54,381 nt of DNA from Chondrus crispus (GCF_000350225.1 NW_005179150.1:81460-135840), one strand, 5' to 3'. Numbered from the stretch's first letter, positions 19,901-29,800 are shown. The notes: a model not told the origin generated them from the letters alone. Program-made: numbers and translations.

Positions 19901-21460
19901 GGTGCTCGCGGGTTCGATAACCCCTGCGTTCAACATCTTGTTGACCTCCTTCGCGACCATTTCGCGCATGGCCGGGCCCTTCCGATAGGGCATAGAACGA
20001 ATCGGTTTCGTTCCCGGTTCGAGGGGAATGCGGTGCTCTGTGGCTTGGATCGTTCCGAGCGCACCGCTCCACAGACTCGAGTGCTTACGGAGCATCTCGA
20101 GCACGTGGCCACGGAGCTTGTCATCATCGATGTATGACAAGTCAATCTCTTTTTCCCAATCCATTGGTGGATTTTCGGGATCCTTCTGCTGGGGGGGTAC
20201 AGTACCCTCCGCCGTCGGTTGGGGTATAGGTGACCGTTCGTCCGGGTCAACCCCTTCACTCCCCGCGGTTGCCTTCTCGTCGGAGCTGGATCGGCCAGCT
20301 CCGACCTCTCTGACTTGATCGGTCAAGTCGGTCAGATGCAACGCGAGCGCGACCCCCTCAGCGACTCGACGTTCGGGCGTGAGGATCGCGAGGGGGTTGC
20401 GCTTCGCGTATCCCACGACGGTGTGCTTCGGAAGCCGCCTCTCCCGTCGCGAGAAGTTTGCGACGAGGACTTCGAATGTCTGGTTCGGCAGGACTTCCGC
20501 GACGCCATTCGTCAGCCTCACTCCATGGCGGTGTTGGAGTGAGGGCTTGGGCTCCAGGAACACGAGACCCCTCCCCGCGGTTGTCACACGCACACGGGCT
20601 TGCGAAATCGCGGGGATGGTAGCCCAGCGGGCGATTCGGATCGCCTGCGGGGCCTCCTCGCGTACCTCCGGACGACTCGTTTGGCGACCATGTCGCCTGG
20701 TAGGGGGAGTCGGTTCCCCCTTCCCATTGACGATGGCTACCGACCCACCGTGACGAAGTTCGAGCTTCTGTCCATCGATGTCGATGCTGCGTACGTGCGC
20801 ATCAATGAACGCGGTCCCAAGTAGAACGGGAACAGCGAGTTGTTCGGCCACTACGAAAGGTATGCGGAACGTCGTGTTCCGCAGCCGGACCGCGCGGTGG
20901 ACGACCGCCGTAAGTCGAAGCGGGTTACTGTTCGCGCCAGCCAAGCGTGGTAATGGCGCGCCCCGTATTACGTAGCGAGCCCAGTCGGGAGGGAGGTCGG
21001 CCTTCCTCACCAAGTTGTAGCCCGAGCACGTGTCGACGGCGATCGTGTGAGGCTTAAACGCGTTGCCTTCGGTGGCCACGGAGCCCAAGACGTTATATAT
21101 TTTCGACGTCATGAGGCATACGAGGCCATCGACCACCTTGGGCGCGACCTTATCGGTGAGGTCGTTCCCCCGGGGCCTTCGACTTCGGCGTTGGCCCCTC
21201 TTGCGTTTCCTTCGGCTCGAGCCGGGGGACGTTCGCGTCTCAGTGACGCCCGTCCAGGTGCTGGAGTCCGTACGAGGCGGACATTTCGTCGGCGACCTTG
21301 GGCTCACCGGGGTCTGAAGGGCGACCGACTCGTGTCGGTCGGCGTTAACCGCGTCTCGCTCGTTGCGCTTCACTGGGATGTCGGGTGTCCCTGTGGTGCC
21401 TTCTTCCAACATCGGGTCTACGTGGGCCTCGGTGTTGGGTTTCTCCCGCAATGTCGACAT
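16877..21460 (-). CDS. Ty3/gypsy Pol: protease, RT, RNase H, integrase, chromodomain
   Basis: The 1527-codon frame from the first ATG is open a further 48 codons upstream to the gag stop. The protease region has VDTCSGYNLV, where most retropepsins have DTGA or DSGA. RT carries the catalytic YLDDVIVFS. RNase H carries LLDTDASAYQLG and later RTDHDALRWL. The integrase has a zinc-binding HHCC domain (HNPAIAGHPGQ ... CRTCA) and a DDE core: AIDILGPLP, LSDNGPQFN, and the Glu of NGQVERYNR. RT before integrase defines Ty3. The last ~60 residues (VERLLKHR ... FLIKWADYDTPTW) form a chromodomain, which in chromoviruses steers integration to modified chromatin. No stops interrupt it. Confidence 0.95.
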   Translation of the reverse strand: MSTLREKPNTEAHVDPMLEEGTTGTPDIPVKRNERDAVNADRHESVALQTPVSPRSPTKCPPRTDSSTWTGVTETRTSPGSSRRKRKRGQRRSRRPRGNDLTDKVAPKVVDGLVCLMTSKIYNVLGSVATEGNAFKPHTIAVDTCSGYNLVRKADLPPDWARYVIRGAPLPRLAGANSNPLRLTAVVHRAVRLRNTTFRIPFVVAEQLAVPVLLGTAFIDAHVRSIDIDGQKLELRHGGSVAIVNGKGEPTPPTRRHGRQTSRPEVREEAPQAIRIARWATIPAISQARVRVTTAGRGLVFLEPKPSLQHRHGVRLTNGVAEVLPNQTFEVLVANFSRRERRLPKHTVVGYAKRNPLAILTPERRVAEGVALALHLTDLTDQVREVGAGRSSSDEKATAGSEGVDPDERSPIPQPTAEGTVPPQQKDPENPPMDWEKEIDLSYIDDDKLRGHVLEMLRKHSSLWSGALGTIQATEHRIPLEPGTKPIRSMPYRKGPAMREMVAKEVNKMLNAGVIEPASTEWASPVVLVPKKDGSLRFCVDYRRLNAKTAADSYPLPRMDDCIDSLGDAAVFTTLDCNSGYWQIPVAPEDRDKTTFTTHMGTYRHLRMPFGLKGAPATFQRALDIILSGVRWQICLVYLDDVIVFSRTDAEHARHLDTVLSLLRSAGISLKLKKCSFFRSKVHYLGHVISPGKLSVSDTASDAFRTFTFPRTLTQVRSFLGACNVYRRFVKGFSKIARPLTDITRKDSDHDFDNPTEVQLQAFESLKAAMISPPILALPRYGRPYLLDTDASAYQLGCTLLQEHDEPNDWRPVGYWSYALSDSERNYSATERECFAVVWAVRTLRPYIEGTKFTVRTDHDALRWLMSLTESSGRLTRWRLRLAEYDFTIQYRPGRVHQVPDALSRLVSPKVADDPRPTVEVDDDIPTFDGGTTVRDVSNELADHACTASCDHQAVHVFVTTRNQAEARTRSRVRTRDEPRGEDEAPGLQGPNSFWEENDEFDAADIQRAEDPEAGALDSPVAPPQDDLPAPLTIEEIAEEQRVDDFCQTVLARQSESRDSAFFEDHQRVLKRRHPFDPDIVQVVVPRTLRARLLRLCHNPAIAGHPGQNRMYYALRREYYWPHLAADVAATVRGCRTCAMNRVKLRKHLNRLRLFPATRPLESLAIDILGPLPKTKTGKRFLLVITDRFSKLTQVVALCTITAYTVAVAFCESWVFKYGVPRTLLSDNGPQFNAKFFHSTCRVLGITNLYTSAYHPQTNGQVERYNRTIASMLRNYVGEHQDDWDVYVGPLTYAYNSHVHRTTRTTPFELVLSRPPTEFSLRRTEGDAPPADRGNPRAEFLKTLDSTIQKAYGSLRRTQARYKRDFDKRIRRINSRLRPGEYVYLNPTDGAKTSNKLASPAVGPYRVLANDQRTITIDRDGVTERVSADRCVYAPPPANAPKASTTTPEDLADKINEGTQYAVERLLKHRVMEDGTTEFLIKWADYDTPTWTARTHIPEELVSRYAQRLRARTGRDLTSEVNADVHS

Positions 21461-21563
21461 TGCTGGAGTCCCTGTGCTCGACTCCGATAGCGGGGGAGGT
21501 ATTATCGGACAATACCCCCCGTGTCCTTGGCCAGCACGCGGGGACCGGTCTAGTTCATAGGGA

Positions 21564-21613
21564 AAAGACGGCTCACGCGACCGCGTGTACGTAACCGTCT
21601 TTACCCTTTTTTC
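21564..21613 (-). promoter_or_regulatory. predicted -1 frameshift signal at the gag-pol junction
   Basis: On the minus strand gag ends TCG AAA AAA GGG TAA. A stem-loop follows at once, pairing AAAGACGG (21602-21595) with CCGTCTTT (about 21571-21564). Pol is in the -1 frame relative to gag and has no stop between the A-run and its first ATG at 21460. Together an A-run, a stem-loop and an open -1 frame suggest programmed frameshifting. The heptamer is not the textbook X XXY YYZ, because G precedes the six As. Confidence 0.55.
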
Positions 21614-24171
21614 GAACTACCGGTGCTATCGGAGCTACCCCCTTGGCTATCGGCGGCCAGGTCTTCTCCGGGTAGCCGGCCGCGTGGGTCGGGACTATTC
21701 CTCCCCTGCGGCTCGGCCGCCTTGGCGAAGTACTCGGGTACTTCCGGGCCTTGACCTACGGCGTCCGGTCGTCGCACGATATGGGGAACGAAGCGAGTCG
21801 GCTCTCCTTCGTGACCCTCCGTGGGTAGGGGGTACGGATCCTCTACCCAGTCTTGCAGGTACATTATCGCATTCTGTACCTGTTGGGGTAACCGAGAACG
21901 GTCTCGGTCCCCTCTCCCTCCTTGGCGGGGGTACCTTGTGTCGGCCTGGCGGTAGTCGGGCCGATCCCGACGATCGACTTCGTTACGACGGTACCTGCCT
22001 CCACGGGGGCCGAAGCGAGCGCCCCCACCCGACCGATTCGGGAAACCTTGACGCGGGGGACGACCCTCGCCGACCGCTTGCCGGAGTAGGTTGCGCGCCC
22101 CGGGGCGCGTCTCCATCTGGTACCGGTAGTTCCTGTACGCCGTGAACATTCGTTGTTCCGGCGACAGGAACGGGCAGGCGTACATGGCGTGTCCGTACGT
22201 ACGACATAGCCAGCACACGTACGCGCTACCGTCCGTTGAGGCGAAGGTCGCCGCGTGACGCGCTTCCTCATCGGTGAGGAGGGGCACGCGAGGGGCTTCC
22301 CCTCCGGTATCTTGGTTTGAGATGTCGAGCTCAGCGACCCGGGGGTCCGTACCCCTGGGTGCTCTTGGAGTGGCCGCGAACGCGGTCGCGTAGCTCGACG
22401 TCGTTCCGGTCGACATCGGTGAAGGGGATCGACCCCCTACTGGCCCTGCTCCTTGCGTAATGAGGACAGGGTCGGCCTGCCACTCATCCTCCCCGACATG
22501 GAGGGTAGAGGCGGGCGAACTTGTTGCGGCGGACTTCGTAGTCCTGCCAGCCCTCCCTGCCGGTTTCGAATCCGGCAGAGGTAAACCGCGTCGAGCGCGG
22601 TAAGTGGTTCCTTCCGCCGTTGCGATACGGCGGATGGTCGGAAGATCGGTCTTCTGGCGGCTCGGCAGCCGCTGCACTGTCTCGGAAACTGCGGCACGGG
22701 TCGCCGGAGCGAGTCCCCGCACGAAGTAATGCGCGAGGGACTGTTCGGAGAACACTGCCGTGCACCGGAACGCGGCCGTTTCGAGCCGGTCCGCAAACGT
22801 GCTCTCCGTTTCATGAGATTGTTGTCGCGCCGTCGCGACAGCGTCGTACGCTTCACCTAACACGTCGTCGGTTAGGTAGCGTTTCAGGAACTGGTTCACG
22901 AGTCCGGGCCAACTCACGTCGTCGTGTAGTTGGCCGGCGCGGAGGCCACGCATCGTATAACTCGTATACAGGCGCTCCGCGTCGCGCTCTAAGAAGTGCG
23001 CGAGGACTCTCACGGCAACACCTTCGGTCAGGTGTTGCGAGTTGAAGGTTATCCGAATATCCTTCAAGAACGGCAGGAGCTGGATCGGGTCCGTACCGTC
23101 AAAGCTCCTCATCGTGGGACGGATCCCACGGCAGCGTTGGACGTACTTCGCGATCCGTCCCGCGTCACCCGAGGTGACGAGCCTCGAGGTGTTATCCAAG
23201 CGGTACATACGATAGTCAGTGACGGCGCTGAACTCTTGGATCATCGTATGCACCGGCTCGAGCCCGGGCTCGGCGGGACCTAGCGTGCCGAAGGAGGTAA
23301 CCGGTAGCGTACGGACGTCTACCGGACCTGGATGCTCGGCATAACTCGCCGGCGGGTAGCCGCCCCAGCGGGGATCGACGGAGAATATCGGTTCTCCGGA
23401 TCCGCGGGCGGCTCCTCCACGGTCCTGGTCGTCCGCGTACGATACGCGGTCCATCTGCCGCCTACTTACGGGGATAGGCGGCAATGCTTGGGTCTCGGAC
23501 GCGAGGTTCGCGCCCATCCGAGGACGGCTTCCTTCCGCAGTCCGACTGGCGTCGGCGCCAGTCGGACGCCAACCTTCCGGAGCGACGGCGCTCGGAGGTA
23601 CGGCACCACCGGGCCCTCTCGTGGGGGCACCGGGCAGCCTTGCGGCCATGGTCCGTTCCATGTCACGAGCACGCTGTCGCGTAGCGTTGAGCTCGGCGGA
23701 GAGGTGCGCGAACGCACCCAACTGCTCTGCTGACGGGGACGGTCGATCGTCGGGACGTATCGTCGAGGTCGGCCTCGTGGGGCGACCTTGCCCGTGCAGT
23801 ACGGGCTGTGCGAGGCGTGAGTCTTCGACGAGCACCAGTCGCGAGTGTAACTCGTCGACTAGTGCTCGGAGATTCTCCAAGGACTGGCTGACTCGATCGA
23901 ACCTCCCTTCACGTAGGGAGCGGAGCTCGTCCATACATCGCGAGTAGACGGCGTCCGTCACGTCTATACGGAGTGAAGTACGGACTTCCTCGATGTAGTC
24001 AGCTATGCGATCGAACATCGCAGCCGCTTGTCCTTCGGGGGACTCGGGCGACGGTTCGCAGTCTCGGAGACCAGCGTCGCCGTCGCCGAACGGCGGTGAT
24101 GGTGCGTGCATAGCGGCCGCCCTCGGATCCGCCGGTTCGGACCGGATCGAGGTGGCGTATTCTTGACTCAT
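21601..24171 (-). CDS. Ty3/gypsy Gag polyprotein
   Basis: The frame is open from inside the LTR, but the first ATG after the LTR and primer site is at 24171 (MSQEYATSIRS), giving 856 residues. It has a helical capsid-like middle region (around QLLPFLKDIRITF and LVNQFLKRYLTDDV). A CCHC zinc knuckle, CWLCRTYGHAMYAC, follows near residue 680. The C-terminus is basic and Gly/Arg-rich. Gag would form the cytoplasmic particle and bind genomic RNA. It is longer than typical chromovirus Gag, mainly through a Pro/Ser-rich N-terminal part. It is followed by Pol in the -1 frame. Confidence 0.88.
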   Translation of the reverse strand: MSQEYATSIRSEPADPRAAAMHAPSPPFGDGDAGLRDCEPSPESPEGQAAAMFDRIADYIEEVRTSLRIDVTDAVYSRCMDELRSLREGRFDRVSQSLENLRALVDELHSRLVLVEDSRLAQPVLHGQGRPTRPTSTIRPDDRPSPSAEQLGAFAHLSAELNATRQRARDMERTMAARLPGAPTRGPGGAVPPSAVAPEGWRPTGADASRTAEGSRPRMGANLASETQALPPIPVSRRQMDRVSYADDQDRGGAARGSGEPIFSVDPRWGGYPPASYAEHPGPVDVRTLPVTSFGTLGPAEPGLEPVHTMIQEFSAVTDYRMYRLDNTSRLVTSGDAGRIAKYVQRCRGIRPTMRSFDGTDPIQLLPFLKDIRITFNSQHLTEGVAVRVLAHFLERDAERLYTSYTMRGLRAGQLHDDVSWPGLVNQFLKRYLTDDVLGEAYDAVATARQQSHETESTFADRLETAAFRCTAVFSEQSLAHYFVRGLAPATRAAVSETVQRLPSRQKTDLPTIRRIATAEGTTYRARRGLPLPDSKPAGRAGRTTKSAATSSPASTLHVGEDEWQADPVLITQGAGPVGGRSPSPMSTGTTSSYATAFAATPRAPRGTDPRVAELDISNQDTGGEAPRVPLLTDEEARHAATFASTDGSAYVCWLCRTYGHAMYACPFLSPEQRMFTAYRNYRYQMETRPGARNLLRQAVGEGRPPRQGFPNRSGGGARFGPRGGRYRRNEVDRRDRPDYRQADTRYPRQGGRGDRDRSRLPQQVQNAIMYLQDWVEDPYPLPTEGHEGEPTRFVPHIVRRPDAVGQGPEVPEYFAKAAEPQGRNSPDPRGRLPGEDLAADSQGGSSDSTGSSKKG

Positions 24172-24227
24172 CTCAACGCGTACGGACGCGGAGGAAAAAG
24201 AAAGTCTTCTCGGAAAGATCTCGGGGT

Positions 24228-24247
24228 CTTCTAGGTCGGGAGACCAC
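24228..24247 (-). promoter_or_regulatory. putative primer-binding site of the Ty3 element
   Basis: Just inside the 5' LTR the minus strand reads G then TGGTCTCCCGACC. A TGG start is expected for pairing with the CCA end of a tRNA. I cannot assign the tRNA. Confidence 0.5.
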
Positions 24248-24948
24248 TGTAGCATAAACACCCCCAGACGACTGGAGGTGTATGCGCAGTTCGACCTGCA
24301 GACCCCGGATCGGAGAAGGGGTGAAGCGGGCCAACCAGCTACGGAACCGGGCTCGGGCCCGGGTAGCGGTGGTAGAGCGGGAGCGAGCAGGGACGCGCGC
24401 ACGCACGAGCGGATCGAAGCCTCGACGCCCCGGAGCAGCACTGGGTGACGTACCAGTGCTGACGGGCGGAGGCGGTTCCGTGCTCGCTCGCGTGCTGCGC
24501 GTCCACTCCGGCTCGGCTCCGACTAAACGCGCCCGAAGAGCGAAGGCGACGTTTAGAATAAGCTGGGTGCACTCACCTTGGCGGTCGGTTGAGGACAAGC
24601 CCGTGCTTGTCCTTCTCCGCCACCGTCGGTCCGCTCCATATTTAATATACAAAACACTCTATCATAACACTACAGTACCGAGGTACTGTAGTGGGCTACT
24701 GTAGTGCAGGTCGGCCTGCACTGTAATACTGTCAGCTATGTCGAGGCTGACAGTACACGTATCACCCGTGGTGCGTGCGCGCTTCGTTCGCGCGCTGTAC
24801 ACGTGTGCACGTGTATGCGCATGTCCCTTGTCCCCGTGGTGTACACGTGGACACGCGCGGTGGTACTGTAGAGCTCGACGCTCTACAGTAGCTGATCTAG
24901 TTCTTGATCTAATCTAATTTAAACCCCCAGGGGGGGGGTTATGCTACA
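24248..24948 (-). repeat. Ty3 element 5' LTR
   Basis: 701-bp LTR with TGTAGCAT/ATGCTACA ends. It differs from 11685-12385 by two substitutions, and is followed by the GGCAC target duplication (24949-24953). Confidence 0.95.
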
Positions 24949-24953
24949 GGCAC

Positions 24954-25118
24954 AATGTCCCCCGGGGTCGTAGCCTCCTCTGGCCCCCCGGTGCGCCGAC
25001 CAACTCTGGTCGGCGCTATTTCAATAAAATTGTAGACCTAAATTATCCGTCGGCAGCGCCGGTCGCCGCCGGCGCTTTAGCCCGCACACGTGGCCTATTA
25101 CCACGTGGCCCAACTACA
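24954..25118 (-). repeat. copia 3' LTR, inner part
   Basis: Continuation of the copia LTR after the nested insertion; matches 32089-32253 with one difference. It includes hairpins such as GCCGACC...GGTCGGC and CACGTGG...CCACGTG. Confidence 0.92.
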
Positions 25119-25377
25119 CACACCCCGTTGGCATACTTCGGCGCCGTCGACGGCGGGGGGGCGTGCAACTAGGTCTCTCCCGACGCTGCTCCCGTGATCC
25201 GCACCGACGTATTCCAACACAAACCCTTATCAATCCCCATCACCCTTTTCCGCATCGGGTGCACGAACGCCGAGTTATACTGCGTCCCATTTCCTGCCCA
25301 GCCGCAACTCCTTGAATCCCTTCCGCAATTACCCCTCCGAATCTTCCTCGTGCGCTTTCCCGTCTTGGCGTATTGCA

Positions 25378-26853
25378 ATGCCTCGTGGTGTCTCGTCACG
25401 CAGCGCGCCCGTGCAGCAACACCCAACCGGAAGGCAGCTGAATATGAGCCCGAGGGCCACGGTACCGACCGGGAGGGTAGCGACGGGTGCTCAGGCGCAG
25501 CGAGGCATCACCACTGTAACATGCAGAGGGAGGAAAGTCTCCTTCGCGAGCTTCACCACCGGACGGTTGGCGTCTACCGTGGACCTTTTCGAGAAGGACA
25601 CAACGACTACTGTGGGAGCGCGCGCGTTCTCCGAAGCGCTCCCCATCCCCAGCGACAACGTCGCGGCCCTGTCTGCTTGGGTCGCGGCGAGGCCTACAAC
25701 GCGCTTCGGATTGATGCGGCTCCGTCGTCTTGGCTTCACCGACGACCTCCGTGCCGCAGACAAGTATTGGAAATCGAGATCGAAGAAGGTGATGGAAACT
25801 TATGAAGGCGGTGGCAGGGTAAGGAAATGTGGGGATGTCGGTAAGGAAGGGAAGGCGTATGAGATTCGCCACGTCGCGTTCAGCTCAGGCCGGGACTCTC
25901 GATTCATTGGAAGAGCGGACCCCGGGTACTTCGCCTCCGACCTTCTTCGAGGGGGACCGTGTACGTTCTGGCCCATTGCGTTTCACACAATTGAAACGCA
26001 TCGGCTAGGAGGGGACTCCACCCTCGACGCTGAGCTGGGCAGTGGGATTGAGTCGGACTTGGAAATATCTCCTGGGCGGATTGGGCGGCAGGGGTGCTCG
26101 GTGGAACTTGTTTACAATCCGGGCCGGCAGGCAGCGTTTCTCGACGCACTCGACGATTGGTGCACGGCGCACCCTGACCGATTTTACACTCTGAGCTGTC
26201 CCGGTGATCGTGGTCCGTCAAGGCATGCCGCCTCTCTGCATTCAAGCTTGCCGGTATTCGCAAGGTCCTGTCACGGCCAATGCTTGCGAGCACCCTTGGC
26301 GAACGGCATCCATGCCCTGCAGGGACCCGAAATCGCCCTCAGCATGCTTCAGCGGGGCGTAATGGCTTGTCGGAGCCTGGCAGACGCATCTGCCTGGGTG
26401 CAGAACAACATCAAGGTTCTGGGGCTCCGACAAATTAAAGTGGACCGGGGCATGACCGAGGAGGAGTGGTTGCGTAATCAACGGACCGGCATCTACCTCG
26501 TCCGGCTTTCTGGAATGAACCGCGATGATGAGGAGGTTGACCACGTTGTTGCATACGACGTAGGCCGTCAGGTTGTCTTCGATTGCGTTGAGCGCTTTGC
26601 TCTTCGTGTCAGTTCCCGGATTTTTGACGTGTGCGTCGGGGACGACTCGCAATTCATGGGCATCTCCGAGATGAGGCTCCTCTACGCTCAAGAGGTAGGC
26701 AACAGAGTGGCTTCTGGTAAGAAGAAGAAGCCGAATAAGCGCATCTCTTATAGCGTCAAGCGGGAGCGCAGGAGTGAGAAGAAGGGGAATGAAGCCAAGT
26801 TTACCCACAAGAAATCGAAAACGAAAAGGGTCATTATTGATGATGAGGAGTGA
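25378..26853 (+). CDS. antisense cargo ORF of the copia element, putative papain-fold cysteine protease
   Basis: The frame opens at 25312 with a non-ATG codon; the first ATG is at 25378, giving 491 residues opposite to gag-pol. The region at about 26275-26600 has a pattern like Josephin/OTU/papain-fold proteases. HGQCLRAPLANG offers an oxyanion Gln and catalytic Cys, followed by a helix. DHVVAYDV offers the His, and the Asp of VVFDCVE could complete a triad. No family is firmly recognised, so protease is an inference. The C-terminal 50 residues are very basic and end in DDEE, resembling a nuclear signal. The stop abuts the convergent pol stop in the palindrome TGATCA. The frame is intact although gag and pol are broken. 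Confidence 0.6.
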   Translation: MPRGVSSRSAPVQQHPTGRQLNMSPRATVPTGRVATGAQAQRGITTVTCRGRKVSFASFTTGRLASTVDLFEKDTTTTVGARAFSEALPIPSDNVAALSAWVAARPTTRFGLMRLRRLGFTDDLRAADKYWKSRSKKVMETYEGGGRVRKCGDVGKEGKAYEIRHVAFSSGRDSRFIGRADPGYFASDLLRGGPCTFWPIAFHTIETHRLGGDSTLDAELGSGIESDLEISPGRIGRQGCSVELVYNPGRQAAFLDALDDWCTAHPDRFYTLSCPGDRGPSRHAASLHSSLPVFARSCHGQCLRAPLANGIHALQGPEIALSMLQRGVMACRSLADASAWVQNNIKVLGLRQIKVDRGMTEEEWLRNQRTGIYLVRLSGMNRDDEEVDHVVAYDVGRQVVFDCVERFALRVSSRIFDVCVGDDSQFMGISEMRLLYAQEVGNRVASGKKKKPNKRISYSVKRERRSEKKGNEAKFTHKKSKTKRVIIDDEE

Positions 26854-29800
26854 TCAATAAACTTGGGAGACCCTTTGTGATGACTTGAATGTCTCTGCGT
26901 CCAAGAATCCACTCCTCATCACGTCGTTCAGTTTCTTGAACATGTCCAAATTTCTCTTCGTGAGGGCGTCTGCGAAGTTCCGTTTTCCGGCTATCCATTG
27001 CATGACGCTGATCTCTCCGGTCTCATATGAGTCCCTCATCCTTGCCACAGTGGGACGAAGACGATAGTCACTACCCTCGTGTAAGGTTGTCACCGTTGAG
27101 AACAGGCCATGAGAGTCGACCGTTAGCACAAACGGGAGAGGATGCTCTGCAGAAAACACCACTTTCAGTCTTTCCGCTATCATTGATCCCCGGTCAGCAG
27201 ACGTGGCTGCAGCGAGTATCTCGGCGCCGATTGAGGAAAAGGCTACGCGAGTTTGCTTGCAGCTCAACCAGTCTATGACGTGATACAACCCCACACCCCC
27301 CGCTGGCAGGTATATACCCGAAATATAACCTGTCTGTCCATAAGAGGTCGACCCGTGACTCGCGTCCGAGAAGGCGAGGTACGAGGGTGTAACGTCGAGA
27401 TTATTTGGAGAACGGAATGTGATGTCTGCTTCGAGTTTGTTGATTTCCACCAGTAACTTGTTTGCCGTAATTAGGTTTGAGACCTTGAGGCGTCCGACAG
27501 CTTGCTGCAGGAAACTGGCTGCGAAAGAAGCTTGAGGTAGAATACCGTGCCCCAGGAAGTTGAGCGATCCTGCGAGGCCTTGGTAGGCTGTGAGCTCTGT
27601 CGCCGTACATGGTGAATCGAACTGTTTGCGTCGCTCCCGAGTGACGGCAAGAGGCTTTATCGTTCCCAGGTATTCCTTCATGCTGATGTGAACTGTTCGA
27701 TCGTCATTTTGATGTATGTGCAACCTATTGAATATCAGGTCCCGACCAGTGACGAAACGACCAATCTCAAATCGTTTCAGCATGCTTTCATGGAATTCGT
27801 CGATGTCCTTCTGGGATCCAGCCATGAGAAAGTCGTCGACAACTTTGCAAATGGCGAGGAGGATTCCTCCGTCTAGTCGGCGCTTGATGAACAGTTGAGG
27901 GAGTCCGGGCACTTCTATAATCCCTTGCCCCGACATCCACCGTTCGACTGCTAGCTGCCAAATTCGACCGGACTCTACGATGCCGTAGGCTGGCTTCAGC
28001 AGCTTCCAAATCCCTTTGTGCATGGATGTCCAGCCCTTTGGTGGCCTCACGTATATACTGCGAGTTAGCCAACCTCCCTGCATGTACGCACTTTTGACAT
28101 CGATGGAGCCCAGGACCATTCCGAGAATCGCCGCAATTGACAACACGATGCGGATAATCGGAAATTGCGCTGTTGCGGAGTCCTTGCGGACTTTTTCCTT
28201 ATCCCGGTCACGATTGCCATGAGGGACGAGCCTGCACTTCAACTTTAACTTGTCCGTCTCACCTTCGTGTTTCAACTGAAAGAAGTGATGAGACGAAATC
28301 AAGTTTGCATTCGGAGGAAGCCGGCTGATGTGGAGTTCTTCGTAAGCGCCATCGTAATTCTCCTTCTCCTTCGCAATGGACTTATCGATCAACCACTGGG
28401 GGACGAATTGGAGTTGAGTTCTGACAGAGGTTTGTCCCCGAGGACTTCTCTTGCTCTTTGTAGGATCTCTTGTTCTGAAGTCTTGAGGGAGCAAGGAAAG
28501 TCTGGGGGCGACATAATCGGTACATTTCCGACATCCTTCGAGGGTTGCGGAGGTTTGTACTCTTTGGTAATGTCGCTCTGGTGTGAAGTTCCTCTTTCCT
28601 TTCTCCTTCCAAAGAGAGAGTGTGAGAACAACAGGGAAGAGTTTCCAACATCAACAGCAGGCTGCTCGAAACTGGAGCGCCGTGGCCGTGAGGGGTTTCC
28701 GGCAAATAGAGTTAGGGAATTTGGATGTTTAGCGCACAGAGCGTGCTCCTTTTCAAATAAATCTAAGGCATCCACAGTGTCCGAAATTCCTCTGTCCTCC
28801 AGTTCTGTTGTATCCAAGTCAGGTACGGCTGGCTGGATGGCTTCCTCAGTCTCGTATTCCGGTGTGAATGTCATTCTTGCCCTCGGTTAGTCGGCTTCAG
28901 CATTCCACGGGAACATCTCTGGCAATGGAGAGTCTTCTCCGAGAATATCGCTTGGGACTTCAGGCGGTGCAGCCGGATCTACTCCTGTGAACTCGTCTTC
29001 TTCCACTATAGAGGACGAGCGAGGAAAAACATAGTTCATTTTGTCAAGTTCTTGCAGGAGAGAAGACCTCGGCGCGACTCGCACATCCTCGAAGGCTGCC
29101 CGGATTGGCAGACCGTTGTGGCTAGGTTTGCTCGAGATTGAAACTGAATGTGGTTCTAGTTCTCGAACATATCCTTTCTCCCATTTCCCGAACTTCAGGC
29201 CTTTCTTGAAGTAATATACTGGAGTGTTTCTCTGAAGCAGGGATGGATCAACGGTGCGAGGATTCCTTGTCGTCTCTAGGAGCTGAAGCGCACGACGGGC
29301 CACTTGCTCTTCGTGTGCAGCTATCAGCTCCTGTCTCACTCGAGACTGCGGAAGACCCCCCAGCGAAGGAGTGTAGCCCCTGGATAGCTCGAAGCTGCTC
29401 AGCTTCTTGTTGCCGTATAGAATGTTGCTTATGAACGTCGCTCGCGACACAACATCATGCCGTCCTGTAGCGGCTCCTCGTTCTTGGGCGAAATACTCGG
29501 CGTCTCTGATGAAACGTTCTGCGATTAGACGAATCACTGCGTTTTTTCTTTCGACAATCCCGAGCTTATTATGGCGACGAGCCGGACGAGCTTCGAATCT
29601 GGCGCCAATGTAAGCGATGAACTCTTTGAACCTCCGGTTGTTGAACTCTTGGTCTGCTGATACAAGTTCAGGGGCTCCATGGACGTTGCACCATTGTGCC
29701 TCGAACTCCTTTGTGGCGAGGTCCATCTCCCTGGAGTCCAGGAGGGCGGTCACCGAGAATCCGGTGTGCACGTCGACCAGATGGAGTATCGGCTTCTTGC

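Larger units (their letters stand above)
11685..24948 (-). mobile_element. Ty3/gypsy chromovirus with antisense cargo ORF, apparently intact
   Basis: A 13,264-bp element reads on the minus strand. It has 701-bp LTRs at 24248-24948 (5') and 11685-12385 (3') that differ at only two positions by eye. The LTR ends are TGTAGCAT and ATGCTACA, and a perfect GGCAC target duplication flanks it. The order 5' to 3' is gag, pol (protease, RT, RNase H, integrase, chromodomain), then a 4.5-kb block with a long ORF on the opposite strand. Gag and pol are open, so the copy is young and may be active. Its length is roughly twice that of usual chromoviruses. Short perfect hairpins occur throughout. Confidence 0.95.
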
